Of a stretch of DNA of 64,000 bases, positions 1-13,100 are shown one piece after another. A program made the translations under genes and the position numbers. The notes under the pieces were generated by a model. It saw only the letters and a program-made list of their open reading frames with translations, was not told where the DNA came from and did not search any database. Numbering within the stretch: the stretch's first letter is position 1; the number at the start of each line of letters is the position of its first letter. Source of the stretch: Numida meleagris. Lineage: Eukaryota; Chordata; Aves; Galliformes; Numididae. The stretch covers positions 5,639,077 through 5,703,076 of the forward strand of contig NC_034411.1 of the NCBI RefSeq assembly GCF_002078875.1. Direction: 5' to 3'.

Positions 1-976
1 TCTGCATGAATAGACACTTCACAGAATCAACAACATCCTCTCCTCACACCAAAACTCTTTGCTTTCTGTAAGCAGAATTTTGAAGCACTTGAGTTCAAAA
101 AGATGCGAGACTTCTCTCACTCAGCACTACTCTGTCCATTGTGTTCCTCATTTGTTAGAATAAGCTTATTTTGAAAGCTTCTGTCTGGGAATGTAAAATG
201 GCACTGCTTTTCAGCAGCTGGGCTGCAACAAAGCCTCACTGCTCAATGGGTCTGCAGATCTTAGCTAAGTGGGAAGGTATTCTTGGTTCTCCTGGAAGAT
301 AAAACATTCACAACCTCGGCTGCAGCACTCCTCAGCTTATTTGATGTCATTTCTTTCCATGCCAACAAAATACATCTTTGGTCACAGTTGTCCCAGGAGC
401 TTTTTTCATTTCCAGATTTTAAAGCTTTAATATTAAACCTGTAATTCTCGGAATGTCATCTGTAAGGGTTTCTCTCCCTCCATTTGTCATTTCCCTACAG
501 TTGCAGTTAACAGATACTCCAGCTGAGTCTCCTGCTGTGCAAGAGGATTTGGCAACAGTGTGTTAAGTGGGGCTGTCCTGGACCTCTGAGGAGCTGGAAA
601 AATAAGTACCTAATGTTATTTTAGTCATGCGGAAGCCAATATTCTTTTTCTTAATATCACAGCAATCTGAGCTATCTGCCATGGACTTCACTTCACATAT
701 AAACTTGGAATGAAATCAAACGATATGTACAGTTCACACTGAAGATTAAGAAGTGGCTTAAATTAGTAAAGAGCTCTCTTTAAATCACATAGCAGTTCTA
801 TGAAAGAACAAGAACTCCACGGCTCTCCCGATCACCTTGGGCTGCAGATGAGAAGAAAGCGAATTAAAATTAAAATGAATTAACCTGTAATCCCTCTATA
901 TACACGTTGATTGTTCAGTGGTCTTGCCAGAAAGAAAAAAAGACACTATCAAAAACTACACAATGCTGGGTAGTAC
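1..976 (-). other. KIF16B: KIF16B intron 15 (partial)
   Basis: This is the start of the intron after exon 15, cut by the window edge. It is AT-rich single-copy-looking DNA. I see no exon, repeat family or RNA gene in it. Confidence 0.8.
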
Positions 977-1114
977 CTTGGTTTAGCTGCGTGGCCTCGG
1001 TAATCTGAATTCCATTCACAGAACACTGCGCTCCATTCAGTGGTATTAGATTCACAGTACCATTAAGATTTTCAAAGATACAGTGCTCACTTTCCAAATC
1101 AAGACCATGAAGAA
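977..1114 (-). CDS. KIF16B: KIF16B exon 15 (FHA core), last exon in window
   Basis: This 138-nt exon encodes residues 492-537, [20 protein letters not shown] and onward to EATQLNQ, plus one base of residue 538. SEHC matches the SxxH-type motif of the FHA phosphopeptide-binding face; SVNGIQI is the conserved FHA N-G turn. The acceptor is TATGTTTAG and the donor GTACTACC. No sign of the next exon was found in 1-976, so the gene continues past the left edge. Confidence 0.95.
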
Positions 1115-4100
1115 CTAAACATACAAAAATAAAATAATTAGTCTTTTAACAACTAATAAGATTTGCACGGTGATATTGATTCATTAAGGACATATTGTGT
1201 TACATATTTCCAAACATCTTTTCTCATTTTTTTCTGGACAATATTTGCTCTTTCCTTCATCACTTCCCACATTATACACTGACCCCATTTTTTTTTGTTG
1301 CTGTTTTATTGCAGTAGAAGAGCTTTCTTCTGATTTATTTTATGTAATGGTCTTTTCTCATATGTTTTGGCACAAGATTAATAAGTGCTTATTCTTTTTT
1401 CTGATAAAGAAAACAGGAAAGGAAAGTTTATGTATTTGTAGAGACAGACTTTTCTTGCCTAATTTCACTAAGAGATGAACTCATTGAGAGCAGCCCTGTA
1501 GAGAAGCACCTGGGGGTCCTCAGGAATGACAAGTTGGACAAGAGCCAGCAGTGTGCTCTTGCAGCCCAGAAAACCAGCTGTCTCCTGGGCTGCATCAACA
1601 GAGTTGTGGCCAGCAGGGCGAGGGAGGTGACTGTCCTCATCCACTCTGCCATTGTGAGGCCCCATCTGCAGCACTGCATCCAGGCCTAGGCCCCCCAGCA
1701 CAAGAAGGACACGGTGCTGTTGGAGCAAGTCTAGAGGAGGGCAATGAAGATGCTCAGAGGGCTGGAGCACCCCTCCTATAAATTAAGGTTGAGAGCCGTG
1801 GGCTTGTCTAGCTTGGAGAAGTTTCTGGGGAAACTTCATTGTGGCCTTTCAGCACTTAAAGGGAGCTTAAAAGCAGGATAGGAACTGACTTTTCACTTGG
1901 GAAGATAGTGATAGGACAAGAGGGAATGGCTTTAAACTAAGAGAGGGGAGATTTAGGTTAGATGTTAGGAGGAAATTTAAACCCAGAGAGTTGCGAGGTA
2001 CTTGAACAGATTGCCCAGAGAGCTGTGGGTGCCCCATCCCCAGAGGTGCCTAATGCCAGGTAGGACAGGGCCCTGAGCAGCCTGAACCGGTGAGGGGCAA
2101 CCAGCCCACAGCAAAGGGTAGGAACTGGATGAGCTTTAAGATCCCTTTCAACCTAAGTCACCCTGTGATTCTATGGTAACCTGCAATTCTAGAGTATCAG
2201 AAAGGCTGAAATAAGGTTATATGTTCCATTATGTTCAGGCACTTACCAAACAGTTATGCTGCTTTCTGTGCGTTATGTGTGAATAGCTCTACCCGTATTG
2301 CTTACCATTACAAAGCAATGTGAGTTTTGTAGTATTTACATATAAATTTTAATCCACACATCTTTTAACCACAGGATATATACAAAACTACATCATCTGA
2401 CTTCTCAGTTTTTCATTTGAGAACTTAAGGATGTAGTTTATTTAATGAAACTGCCTCTAAGCAACATGTGCGACAGGGCAGTCCAGCAATAGCATTTAGC
2501 TGCTTTTAAAGAAAGTAGGAAATACAGTACAAGAAGCCTATCTACTTTTCACTTAACTTCCAGAATTTTCTTCCACCCAAATCTAAAGACCTAAGACTGC
2601 TTTAGGTGTAACAATATAAAAATATTCTCATTATACAAAGGTTAAGAGAATGATTGTGCAGCAATTGTGACAGGTGCTGTATGAGAAAGGATAATATTAT
2701 TACAGAAGGCTATTTCAAGAGCAGAAAGAAATAAGAAACAACTATATGAATATGAATAGATCTGAATCCCACAAGCTATTTTGTATGTCATGTTCCTTGA
2801 AGCAAATCCCACGTAATGCAGCCTTAAAAATTTCCTAAAAATTACAATATGCAAGAACATTTGAAGAACTAACTGAAAAAAAGGAAAATTATAAAGCTCT
2901 GTTAACAGACTGGGATGTTAGAAAGAATAGAAAAAAAACAATGCAAAATTCCATACCAATATCCTGTTCTGTCACAGCATCTTCTCTGCCAACATATGTT
3001 TGGCCCTCCTAAGTAAGAGAGAAATGTACATACTTTCAGTTGAAATCTCCCTTTCTCTCATACACAGAAATGGTTTACCTTACTCAGAGTATTATGGACA
3101 AGTGTATGTTTCAACATACCATATTCTTTCACTTTTTTAGTTTAAGAAACACTTTCACAGTCGTTATTATACGATATATTAACAAATTCAACTATCGTGC
3201 ATAGGAGCACCATTTTAGTTTTGAGACAATCTAGATCTGGATTTCAAGTTAAGCTTCACAGTGAAAGTAATGGAAAAAAAAAAACATACATAGGTTGATA
3301 TAAGTACCTATCTCTGGTTAATCAATTAACCCTCAGGATAAATCTAAACTATAGGGAGAGCAATGTAAGGAGCTTTTCCTACCACAGTGGAGAGATGTAA
3401 TGAGCACTTGTATGAGCACTGTATTTAGATAGCAAATTAATACTGCAATTTGTCTACTGAAAAATCACAAAGCATACAAAGGATACGGAAGCAAAGATAT
3501 GTATTTACCTTCAAGTGATACAAGATGATGCCAGTACTAAGAAGATCATCATCAATGCCAATTAAATGAGGCAGTTCAGAGTCTAACACAACACCTATCC
3601 CTTCTTTCCTCAGAGCCAAGGTTTGTTCCTGTAAAGGACAAAAGTATAGTTATCAAGATATGCAAGAAATATTCTTCATTCTCTTTTTAAATAGTGTTTA
3701 AGTAACTCATTCTCTGTGATACCACAAAAAAATTGGCAGGGTTTTTTTCCCCTAACATTTTAAATGCAACTTTTATATTTCCAGTGAGTGTTCCAAGCTT
3801 ACCGTTCAGGAAATCTGTGAAGGTGTTATTTGAAAGAGGCCAGACAAACAGCTGAATTATACGAGATAAGGGAGATCAATCAAGAGAATAACAAAGCAAT
3901 GTTGTATAAAAGCAAGCTCTGTATCGCCATGCATGATAGCAAGAAGAATTTAAAACTACACAGAATTCAGAATGGCTAAAGAATACTGAAAACTTTTTGG
4001 TGGTCCTTTAAATAAAGTGAATCTTATGCAATTAAAAACCCAGACACCTGAAAGCCCAGTAGGCTTAAGCAGTTAGAACAACACCCAATGTAAAGGAAGC

Positions 4101-7100
4101 ACTGGCAATAGCAAAGAAATGCAGAAGTATTTGCAGCACATAATTTTAATTCTTTGAATTTCCTTTGGGCCGTACTCTGCAGCATCTGTGGGATAAAGTA
4201 TCAATCAGCAGGAGTAAGTGGAAGGCTTTAACACTGGAAGAAATATAGAATCATTTGGGTTAGAAAAGACCTTAAAGTTTATTAAATCCAACCACCTAAC
4301 ACTACCAAGGCTACCAATAAACCATGTCCCTAAGTTCCACCTCCACACATCTCTCAAATACTTCCATGGATGGTGACTCCACTTCCCTCGACGGCCATTT
4401 CCAATGCTTGACCAACCTCTCTGAAAAAACTCCTCCTAAGATCAAATCTAAGATCCAGACACAACTTAAGGCAGTTTCCATACACCTATCACTTGTCCCC
4501 TGAAAAAGGAGACTGACACCTGCCTTCCTACCTCCTTTCAGGTAATTGTAGAGAGCAATGAAGATTCCCTTGAGCCTCCTGTTCTCCAGACTGAACAACC
4601 CCAGTTCGCTCAGCCAGTCCTCAATGCGTTGTGTTTTCTAGTCCCTTCATGACTTTGTTGCTCTTCCCTAAATGCATTCAGGCAACTCAATAGCCTTCTT
4701 ACAGCGAGGGGCCCAAAAATGAATGCCAGCACCAAGTACAGAGGGATAATCACCTCCTGCTCCTGCTGGCTGTGCTATTGCTGACACAAGCCAGGATGGC
4801 GCTGGCCTCCTTGGCCACCTGGGCACGCTGCTGGCTCATGATCAGCTGGCTGTGGACCAGCACACCCAGGCCCTTTTCTGCAGGGCAGAAATCCTTTCAA
4901 ATCCTTCTCTCCAGCATCCTCATGAGATCTCCAGGCAATGATTTCTATTCCTCCAGCTTTGTTCAAATCCCTATGCAGAGCTATCTAGGACCTATACCCT
5001 GAGGCATCCAAGGCTCAGCAGAATACAGGAGGCATCAGAAATAGCTCACATTTTGCCAACAGGCTATTCAACCATGAAGCTTTTGGCAATACAGAGGGAG
5101 GTTTCTTACTCTGAGGAGAATTTCCATCTAGGCCTTGTAATGACTTGCTTCAGAAGCCCCAGACCCATGGACAGTTGTAAAGGCGCTGCCCTTTGAGCCT
5201 TCCTACAGCAAGGCCTGGCACTGTTCAGGCTATGTGAAGACAGCCAGCCTGCAGCAGAGCCACCCACCCACTGGCTTTTGGGCAGCAAAGGCTCCTGCAT
5301 GCCCTCAGCACTTTACTACCAGCCCCACTGAGCAGAAGCTGGGCAGGATTCAGCAGGTCCCTGTGGCGATGGCTGCAGCCCCTCGGCTCCTGGCCAGGGC
5401 AGGGTTCCTTCCCCCGGCCCACCATGCCCCAGTCTCACGGGGCAGCCACCTCCCCACCAGAAGGCCAGCTGCAGCCATGCACCCGCAGCATGGCAGATCT
5501 GAGGCTCGTTGAGGATGGATGAGAGCCTAGGAGAGAACATAACTAGGACAACTGGCCCAAATGGACCGAGGGGATCTTCCATACCATGTCCTGCTCAGCA
5601 GTAAAAACTGAAGGAAGGAGTGGGGATGGGGTTTGCCAGGGCTGGTCTCATTCAGGGTCTGGCTGGACATCGGTTGGCTGGTGGGTGACTAGTGCTATGG
5701 GTATACACAATATATAAGAGATTAACTACAGCTTTGATACAGGTTTTAGTAGTCGTAAAGTTTATTTTGCAAATCGAACTCAAATCCTATTCGTTTCCTA
5801 GACCTGGAAGGTAACAGCAGCAGACTCTGAACACGCACACACTGCCTTTCAAAACGAACCAGTTTTTCGACTTGAAGAACTAAGCCATTATATGCCAAGG
5901 AAGAGTGACAACTCGGGAAGGAGAGGCAGCATCAGCTTCTGTGTATTACGAAGCACACACTTTTCTCCTGGTGCCAGCAAATACAGAAAACAAGTTTTCT
6001 GACAACAGCGCCAATACTTCTCCAAGTTATCTTCACTCTTCAGAGCCAACCGAGACATTACAGCAATCTATCTGCTTTCTCTTACAAATGCTGTGTGTAT
6101 TTTCCTACGTACAGCAGCTTGACAAATCTGAAGAAAAAAGATCTACTACTTCATTTTTTTTCCTGCACCGTATAAAACATTGTCAATATCAACACTGTCT
6201 AAAACGTTCTCTAGTGACTGTGCAAAAATGGGCAAAATGAGATGCTGACAACACAGAAAAGACTCCAAAACAAAACCAGGAAATCCCAGACAGGTCATGA
6301 GTGCACTAAAAAGTTCTCCAGCCTTCAGAAAGAAGGAAAAAAAAAAAGCTGTGATTAATGTTGCCCTGCAGCTCTCTGACATTCAAACTGCATCCAGCTA
6401 TTCCTTGATATTATAAAAGTGTCACCTCATAAAACCAAAAAATACAGTTTAAATCACTGTTCAAGTGAAAAAGTAATTTCAGTCAAAATATCTATCTCAT
6501 ATTAAATATTTATTGAGTGGCACCTACTGTTACACATAATTTATAACCTTCCTATATGACAAGACTGAAGACTTAAAACAGTGAATATAGGTGGCTGATC
6601 ACACAACTGCGGGCACCTTTGGCCCAATGCAACTGATGAAACATTAAGAGCTAAACATTTTTTCCAGCATAAACAAAGCATTTGCTAACATCCCTGACTG
6701 AGGGGGAAAAAAAAAAGGCATCCCAAGAGATAATGAAATCATTGCTGGGAGAGAAAAATCTGTCACAAATAATTAAGATGAAAGTAAAAAAGCTTTGATT
6801 TTCAGTCTTCATATTTAACACATTTATTGTATATTCAGAAATAAAGCGCATATAATTGTGATTTAAAATTGATGCGTCATTTGTACATATCTAAAATTAA
6901 AGAACATAAGTTAACTGAGTTTCTAAAACCTTACTTTGCAAGTAACTACTACGCACAAATAGAATACACTCTTTTAAGGGAAGTATTAAAATAAATGCAA
7001 CAGAGTGTAGTGAAATTAAGTAGTGAGATCAAGATATAGATTAGATGTAAGGAAGAAATGCTTCACTCAGAGGGCGGTGAGGCCCTGGCACTGCTGCCCA

Positions 7101-10100
7101 GAGAGCTGTGGGTGCCCCATCCCTGGAGGTGCCCAAGGCCAGGGTGGATGGGGCCTGGGCAGCCTGAGCTGGTGGGGGGCAGCCAGCCCACGGCAGAGGT
7201 TGGGGCTGGGGGGCTCTGAAGTCTGTTCCAACCAAGCCATTCTATGATTCTATTATTAGGTTATATCTTCAGATACAATTTACTACAAATCCGGAAGCTT
7301 AATCAGTTTATCTGGGGTAACTGCTAAACTTTAAATCGTTTGGATGAAAATCTAATTCCAAATTCAAAGGAAAACTCCAAACTGTGCACTTCTGCCCTAA
7401 ACCAAAAGCCACAAACACTTTCAACAATATGTGTTAGTCTGTTCTTCCACACTGAAAGAAAGAGAAGAAAATGGCCAGAATGAAGCAGCCAGATTGTTCC
7501 TCTACCCTTGATGGCATAGGAAGGAAACTTCTAAAGGAGGAAGGAAGGACCTCTTTTGAAATGAACGGAAGGTCTGTAAGCTATTCTAAGGCAGAGAAAT
7601 TATTAGGTTTGTTCCGGAACTTGATTCACTTTCATTTGTGCAACACCATTTCAGAAAGCGGTGAATCTGTAAGTCAGAATGCCAAGAGCAGGAAAGGTCA
7701 CTGTCCCCATTAAAAAAATACTAATGCAGAAAATGAATGAAAGCCTCAAGGTAGAATTTTAAAAACTTGCATGCACTGCATGCATCTTATCTTGAATTAT
7801 CCTTGAACAAAAAAAGTGCACATGTACTCCCTCTGTATTTAAGATGCGTTCATAAACTGTGGAAAATAAAGCACGTCAAGTATTACACACAAAGGAGCAC
7901 TCTGTGAATACAAATGCCTGCACTGTGCAGAGAAAAAAGTTTTCTTCCTTCGGAGCCTCTAGATTAAATAGACTCATTCTGTAGAAATTCAGTCATATAG
8001 TAATTCTGAGTCAGTACATAAAGAAACACCTTCTTGAGTCACAGTAAGGATAAGAGGATTAAATTGTTTGCATAGAAGATGCTCTCTTGGAATTCTGCAG
8101 CCAGAAACATCCTGATGGGGTAAATTCATGAGCACCTCTGTGGCACATACAGGAGCTGTTACAGAATCCCTTCTATGCTGCTGCACCACATCTGCTGAAT
8201 TAACTGCATTAAGGCACCTCCAAGCTTGCCCTTCAGAAACACAGTGTTTGTGTAAAGTACCTGTATGAGCTTGTAAGTTGAAAAATAGCGTACTGGAGCT
8301 GAGAGATTGCTCTATCAAACAGTGTTATTGTGCTCTTTGTATCGGTTGTGGTTTCCAAGGAAATAAATGGGGGGCATTACTTTTAGAGCAATCTCTGTAC
8401 AGTTGCCCATGTTAAAGAATCTTTAATATGCATAGCATTTCTTTCAATGCATTGAATATAGACGAATAACACAGACCAAGGCACACAAAAATATTGAAAA
8501 GAATACTGAACTAGCACAGTGCCCTTTTAATGAACAGAATTCCTAGATGAAGTTTAATTTCTTTCATACTTTCCATCACAAAAATCTCATTTCTTTTCCT
8601 TAAATATGCAATGGTTAACTGCTGGCACACAGTTCTGAGAGAACACTGTGCAGAGGCTTTCAGCAAAGCATAACATTATGCCAGCTAAGTAAACTGTCCA
8701 GATGTCTATATTTAAATTATGCAAAAATGCATAATACCAGATTAAAGAAGTTATGGGTAAAAATGTGCAATGGCAAAACTCTTTGCATTAATATTTAACC
8801 TGATTACATACTACAGCAAATTCTTATGCTAACAGGTACTTTGGGTGCATTCGATTTCATTGAAAATATGCTATTATGTCCTAGGTTCACACAAATGTCT
8901 CAAGATCTTCACTGGCACAGCACTAACATTAAGCTCCCTATAAAATATAGATATGTGCATTGTACACAAAGGAAATTCTTGATTCGTTTCCCTCCAGTTA
9001 AGCATTCCCGATGTTTTTCATTCCCTTTAAATCAGCAGAAAGAAATGCTTCCCACCTACAGAAGAAGATATCCCGAATTGCCCAGAATTCAAAGGCACCT
9101 GAAAATGCTTATTTCAAAATCCAGCAGATGCACAAAATTAAAGAGGCTATGCAAATGAAGGCAGTGAGAAACATGGGTCAAACAGCCTCAGCTGGTCATC
9201 CCTTGATCGAGGTGGGTGAAAAACCTACGACTTCACAGCACTTCAGCAGTTTTTATCATCTTCATCCCAGAAAGGTGAAAGATTAGGAGGCTTACAGTTA
9301 CAGTTCCACAGCAGAGGTTTTTGACAAATGTAAGAAGCAAAGTTACAACAAGAAAAGGTATGCATACAACAGTCAAAGCTAACTTACGCATAATTCCTGT
9401 ATGAGGTCTACACCTCTCGCATTTCCAGAACTAATCTTTCAAGAAATAGGAAATGATGCATAACTGCAGGAGAGGCACCCTGATGAAAACGTACAGAACG
9501 AAAGTGGGAGAACTCCCCAGTGGACAATGCTTGCTGGCTATTACCTATACTAGGGATCAGAAAAGAAAACCGTTCAGCAGCATCAGAAAGAAAAAGTGAT
9601 CTCTTGCTAAACTGAAGGATATTGCTGACTTACAAAGGTGCAAGAAAAATTGGACAAAATGCGAGAAAAGGAAAGTAGGGAATGAATATGCAAGGGTATC
9701 TATCACCTCTGGTTCCCTAACCCCAGGAACTGCACGCACAAAAAACATGGAAAGATTTCTGGTGGAAGGATTACTATCTAACTTGCCCTCTTTTATACTG
9801 CAATAGTGGGCACTGTTGCCTGAATTACTTCACCTACAGGCCTATTTAATCCGATCCAGTATAATCTTTAACAGCTGCACAATAGATGAGAATGTTTGGA
9901 AGTCTGATTTGAAACCAGGTTTCCCAGCCTTTTAATAAAGTATTTTATCAGTAAATACATGAAGGAACACATGTTACCAACAAAAATTCTAAGTCTCTTT
10001 TGAATCCCACTGATTTTTGCCTTTTAAAAATTCTTTGAGCAAAGAATTTTTTTGCTATTATGCATAAAAATCAACATAAAAAACACTTTACATTTGCTGC

Positions 10101-13100
10101 TTTAATACAATAAATGGTTTTTCCCCCTGTGTTCTGATGGATTAAGATCTTACTCCTTGAAACTGAAATGTGTGATAAGAAAATCACATAATGATTCATT
10201 ATGTAGCATCTTCTGCTTTTAAAGTTACCTTTCAAGAGAGCGCTGCAGTGAAATGGCAAACATGACAGTAGCACTTCTGACTGAAGAGAAATGCCTCCTT
10301 TGCTGGCTACCTCCCTACCTTTGCAATTTGTGCACTCTCCTACTATTCTTGACATTTTGGACGACTTCCTTTACCTAGATCTTTCTTTTTCTTCTTAATT
10401 TCTCCAAGGTCTACTTTAACAACCACATAGATGATGCATTTTCATCTATATATATTTGTGCCTTTTAGTAACACAAAGCTTTCTGAATTTTCACACAAAG
10501 TGCAGCGGTAATACCAGCTCTACCTATACTCATAGCTTTATATTTCAAAGCCAAGGTACACTTCATGTCTAATTAACAGAAAAAAAAACAGGATCATTAA
10601 CTTGCATTAGATAGTAAAAACCTGTGTCAAGCCTCTCACTGAACTCTGACTTAGTAGTACAATCAGTTTTTCATGTAAACTTTGTTAACCTGTAAACCCC
10701 TTCTGCACTGAGCTGCAGGTTGCCACCCTATCGTAAAGCTGAACAAGCTAAATTATAGATCACCAAGGTTTTGGAGAATAAACCCCAGGAATGATTTTGC
10801 TGAACAAATTACTAGAGCTTCCATCAAACAATTGGAGTACACAAACTAAATTATTCTCCAATTTTCTATATTAATATATATTGCTTTGACATCCTAACTA
10901 AATTATCAAATAATCAGGAACTGAAATCAACAAAACAGTATCTTATTATCATATGATCTATGTGTTCCAGAGAAGTTTAATTTATCTTTCAAATTGCAGA
11001 ATTTTCCAGATTTGACACTGGGATATGTGATGCTTTTATTATTCCTATACCACCCTCTATGTAGCAGCACATTTACATGTTTAGCTGTGTTAATCAAATA
11101 CTCTAGTGAAATATGAGTCCTTTCAATGAAAGTGAAAACAGACTGCTTTTCTATTATGCATGCCCTCCCTCCTCAGTTCTCTCTTTATGCAAAGAAATAG
11201 TTTCACCCACTTAGGGAAGACAAACCATCCTCCAGCATGCAATTACTTTCTTATGTAAGCTTTGAGGTTTTTTTGCAAATATATTAATTCCCTAAGGTAT
11301 CGGTAGACAGTAACTATCCCTCATGAAAACATCTAATGAATTTACCTTGCATGCCTTGCAATTGTTAAAGCCTCAATGTCTCATGCAAACCCACTGAGCA
11401 CTTCCGTTGTGTGCTCTCAGGTGAGCAATCTAACACTTGCAAAACACCAACCTGTTACCAAGTCAAAATCTGCATCACAGCTCTGACAAAAGCCAGTCGT
11501 GGAAACCCAAGTATGTAACAAGATCATCACTGTGGTATAAAACAGCTGTGGAGCATGGCCTAGGTCCATCTGCACATTTCTTTTACCTTACAAACACAAA
11601 CTTTTGAACTTAATTTCCACTCAAAGACTATTCCCACTATTTGGATCTACAGTCCTAGTGTTTGGAGAGGTTTTTAATGGATTAAAAATAGCAGTATTTA
11701 AGAGGAATACACTGCAAATAGACTGGTGTTTCTATTTACAGAAATTGTCTTAATGATTGCAGGTTTCATTCTTCTGAAAGAAAAGTGCTACATAAACAGA
11801 TGGACTACTCTGAATTTTCAACTGCTTTGCATGCTAATTATTATAAAGAATGCATGGCCCACTATTAACGTTGCAGTCAATATTGCAAGATGAGATTACT
11901 AAAAATTAGTGAAATTGCCAGTTAACTCGAGAAACAAGAAAATTCATTTAATTCTGAAGTTTCAGGAATTTTGCTTCTGCTTTAAATGCTAGCAGTGTTC
12001 CTCCTATCTGAGAAAGGAAGAAATAAATGTGACCTCCTGTGTTGCCAGTGCAGTTCCCAAATAGCTTAATAAATCATTTGATGGATTCCAACTCAGGCTC
12101 TCATCCTCTGCATAACTGAAATTGTTTTCACATATTTGGCCTGAACTTACTAATAGTCAGTTCATACTCCTGAATTTTGAATCACTATTGGCATTCAACT
12201 GAAATAATTATTTTGCTTCTTGTGTATGTATTTATTGATATAATTACTGTCAGCATTTCTATCCCCTCTCCTCATTGCCATCTTAACAGGCCAAACTCTG
12301 AGCACTCCTTTCATCAAACCAGCCTGGCCACAACGTAGTGTTTAATGCTTCCTCTCTCTGCAACTCCCATCTGCACTCATCCTCCTTGACCTAGATCACA
12401 GAATATCCTGAGTTGGAAAGGACCCACAAGGATCACTGAGCCCAACCTCTGGCCCCACACAGCACCCCCAAGCCCAATGTCTGAGAGCGGTGTCCCAGCG
12501 CTCCCTGAGCTCCGGCATCGGGGCCGTGCCCACTGCCCTGGGCAGCCTGTGCCATGCCCACCGCCCTGTGGGGCAGAGCCTTTCCCTCACCCCCACCTGC
12601 CCCTCCCCTGACACAGCTCCATGCTGTTCCCTTGGGCCCTGTAGCTGTCCCCAGAGAGCAGAGCCCCACGCTGCCCTCCGCTCCCTGTGAGGAGCTGCAG
12701 CCGCCATCAGGCCTCCCCTCAGCTCCTCTGCTTTGTGCTGAGCAAACCCAACTCAGGGACCTCAGCCATTCTTCATGCAGACCCTTTTCCATCTTTGCAC
12801 TCCTCCTTGGGATGCTCTCTATAGTTTTACACCCTTCTCATGCTGTAGCACCCAGACAGCAGGCAGTGTTGGCGGTGAGGCCACGCAGCACAGAGCAGAG
12901 GGGACAGCCGCTCCCCTCACCCCCTGGCAGCGCAGGGCCTGGCTGGCTCAAGTTCAACTTGTTGTAAGCCAGAACTCCCAGATCACTTTCTGCAGGGCTG
13001 CTCTCCACCCTCTCATCCCCAGGTCTGAGAAATGACTTACTGAGAGTGTTCCCAATGTATTTACAGTTTTCCTTGTGTCAGACATCCTTATTTTCTTCTC

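Noticed and set aside
5234..5582. Frames of 88-92 codons on both strands in the GC-rich block
   Set aside because: They overlap on opposite strands with biased composition and no recognisable domain.
8826..9286. Two overlapping plus-strand frames of 91-110 codons in intron 12
   Set aside because: No recognisable domain, random-looking composition, and no acceptor or donor framing them.
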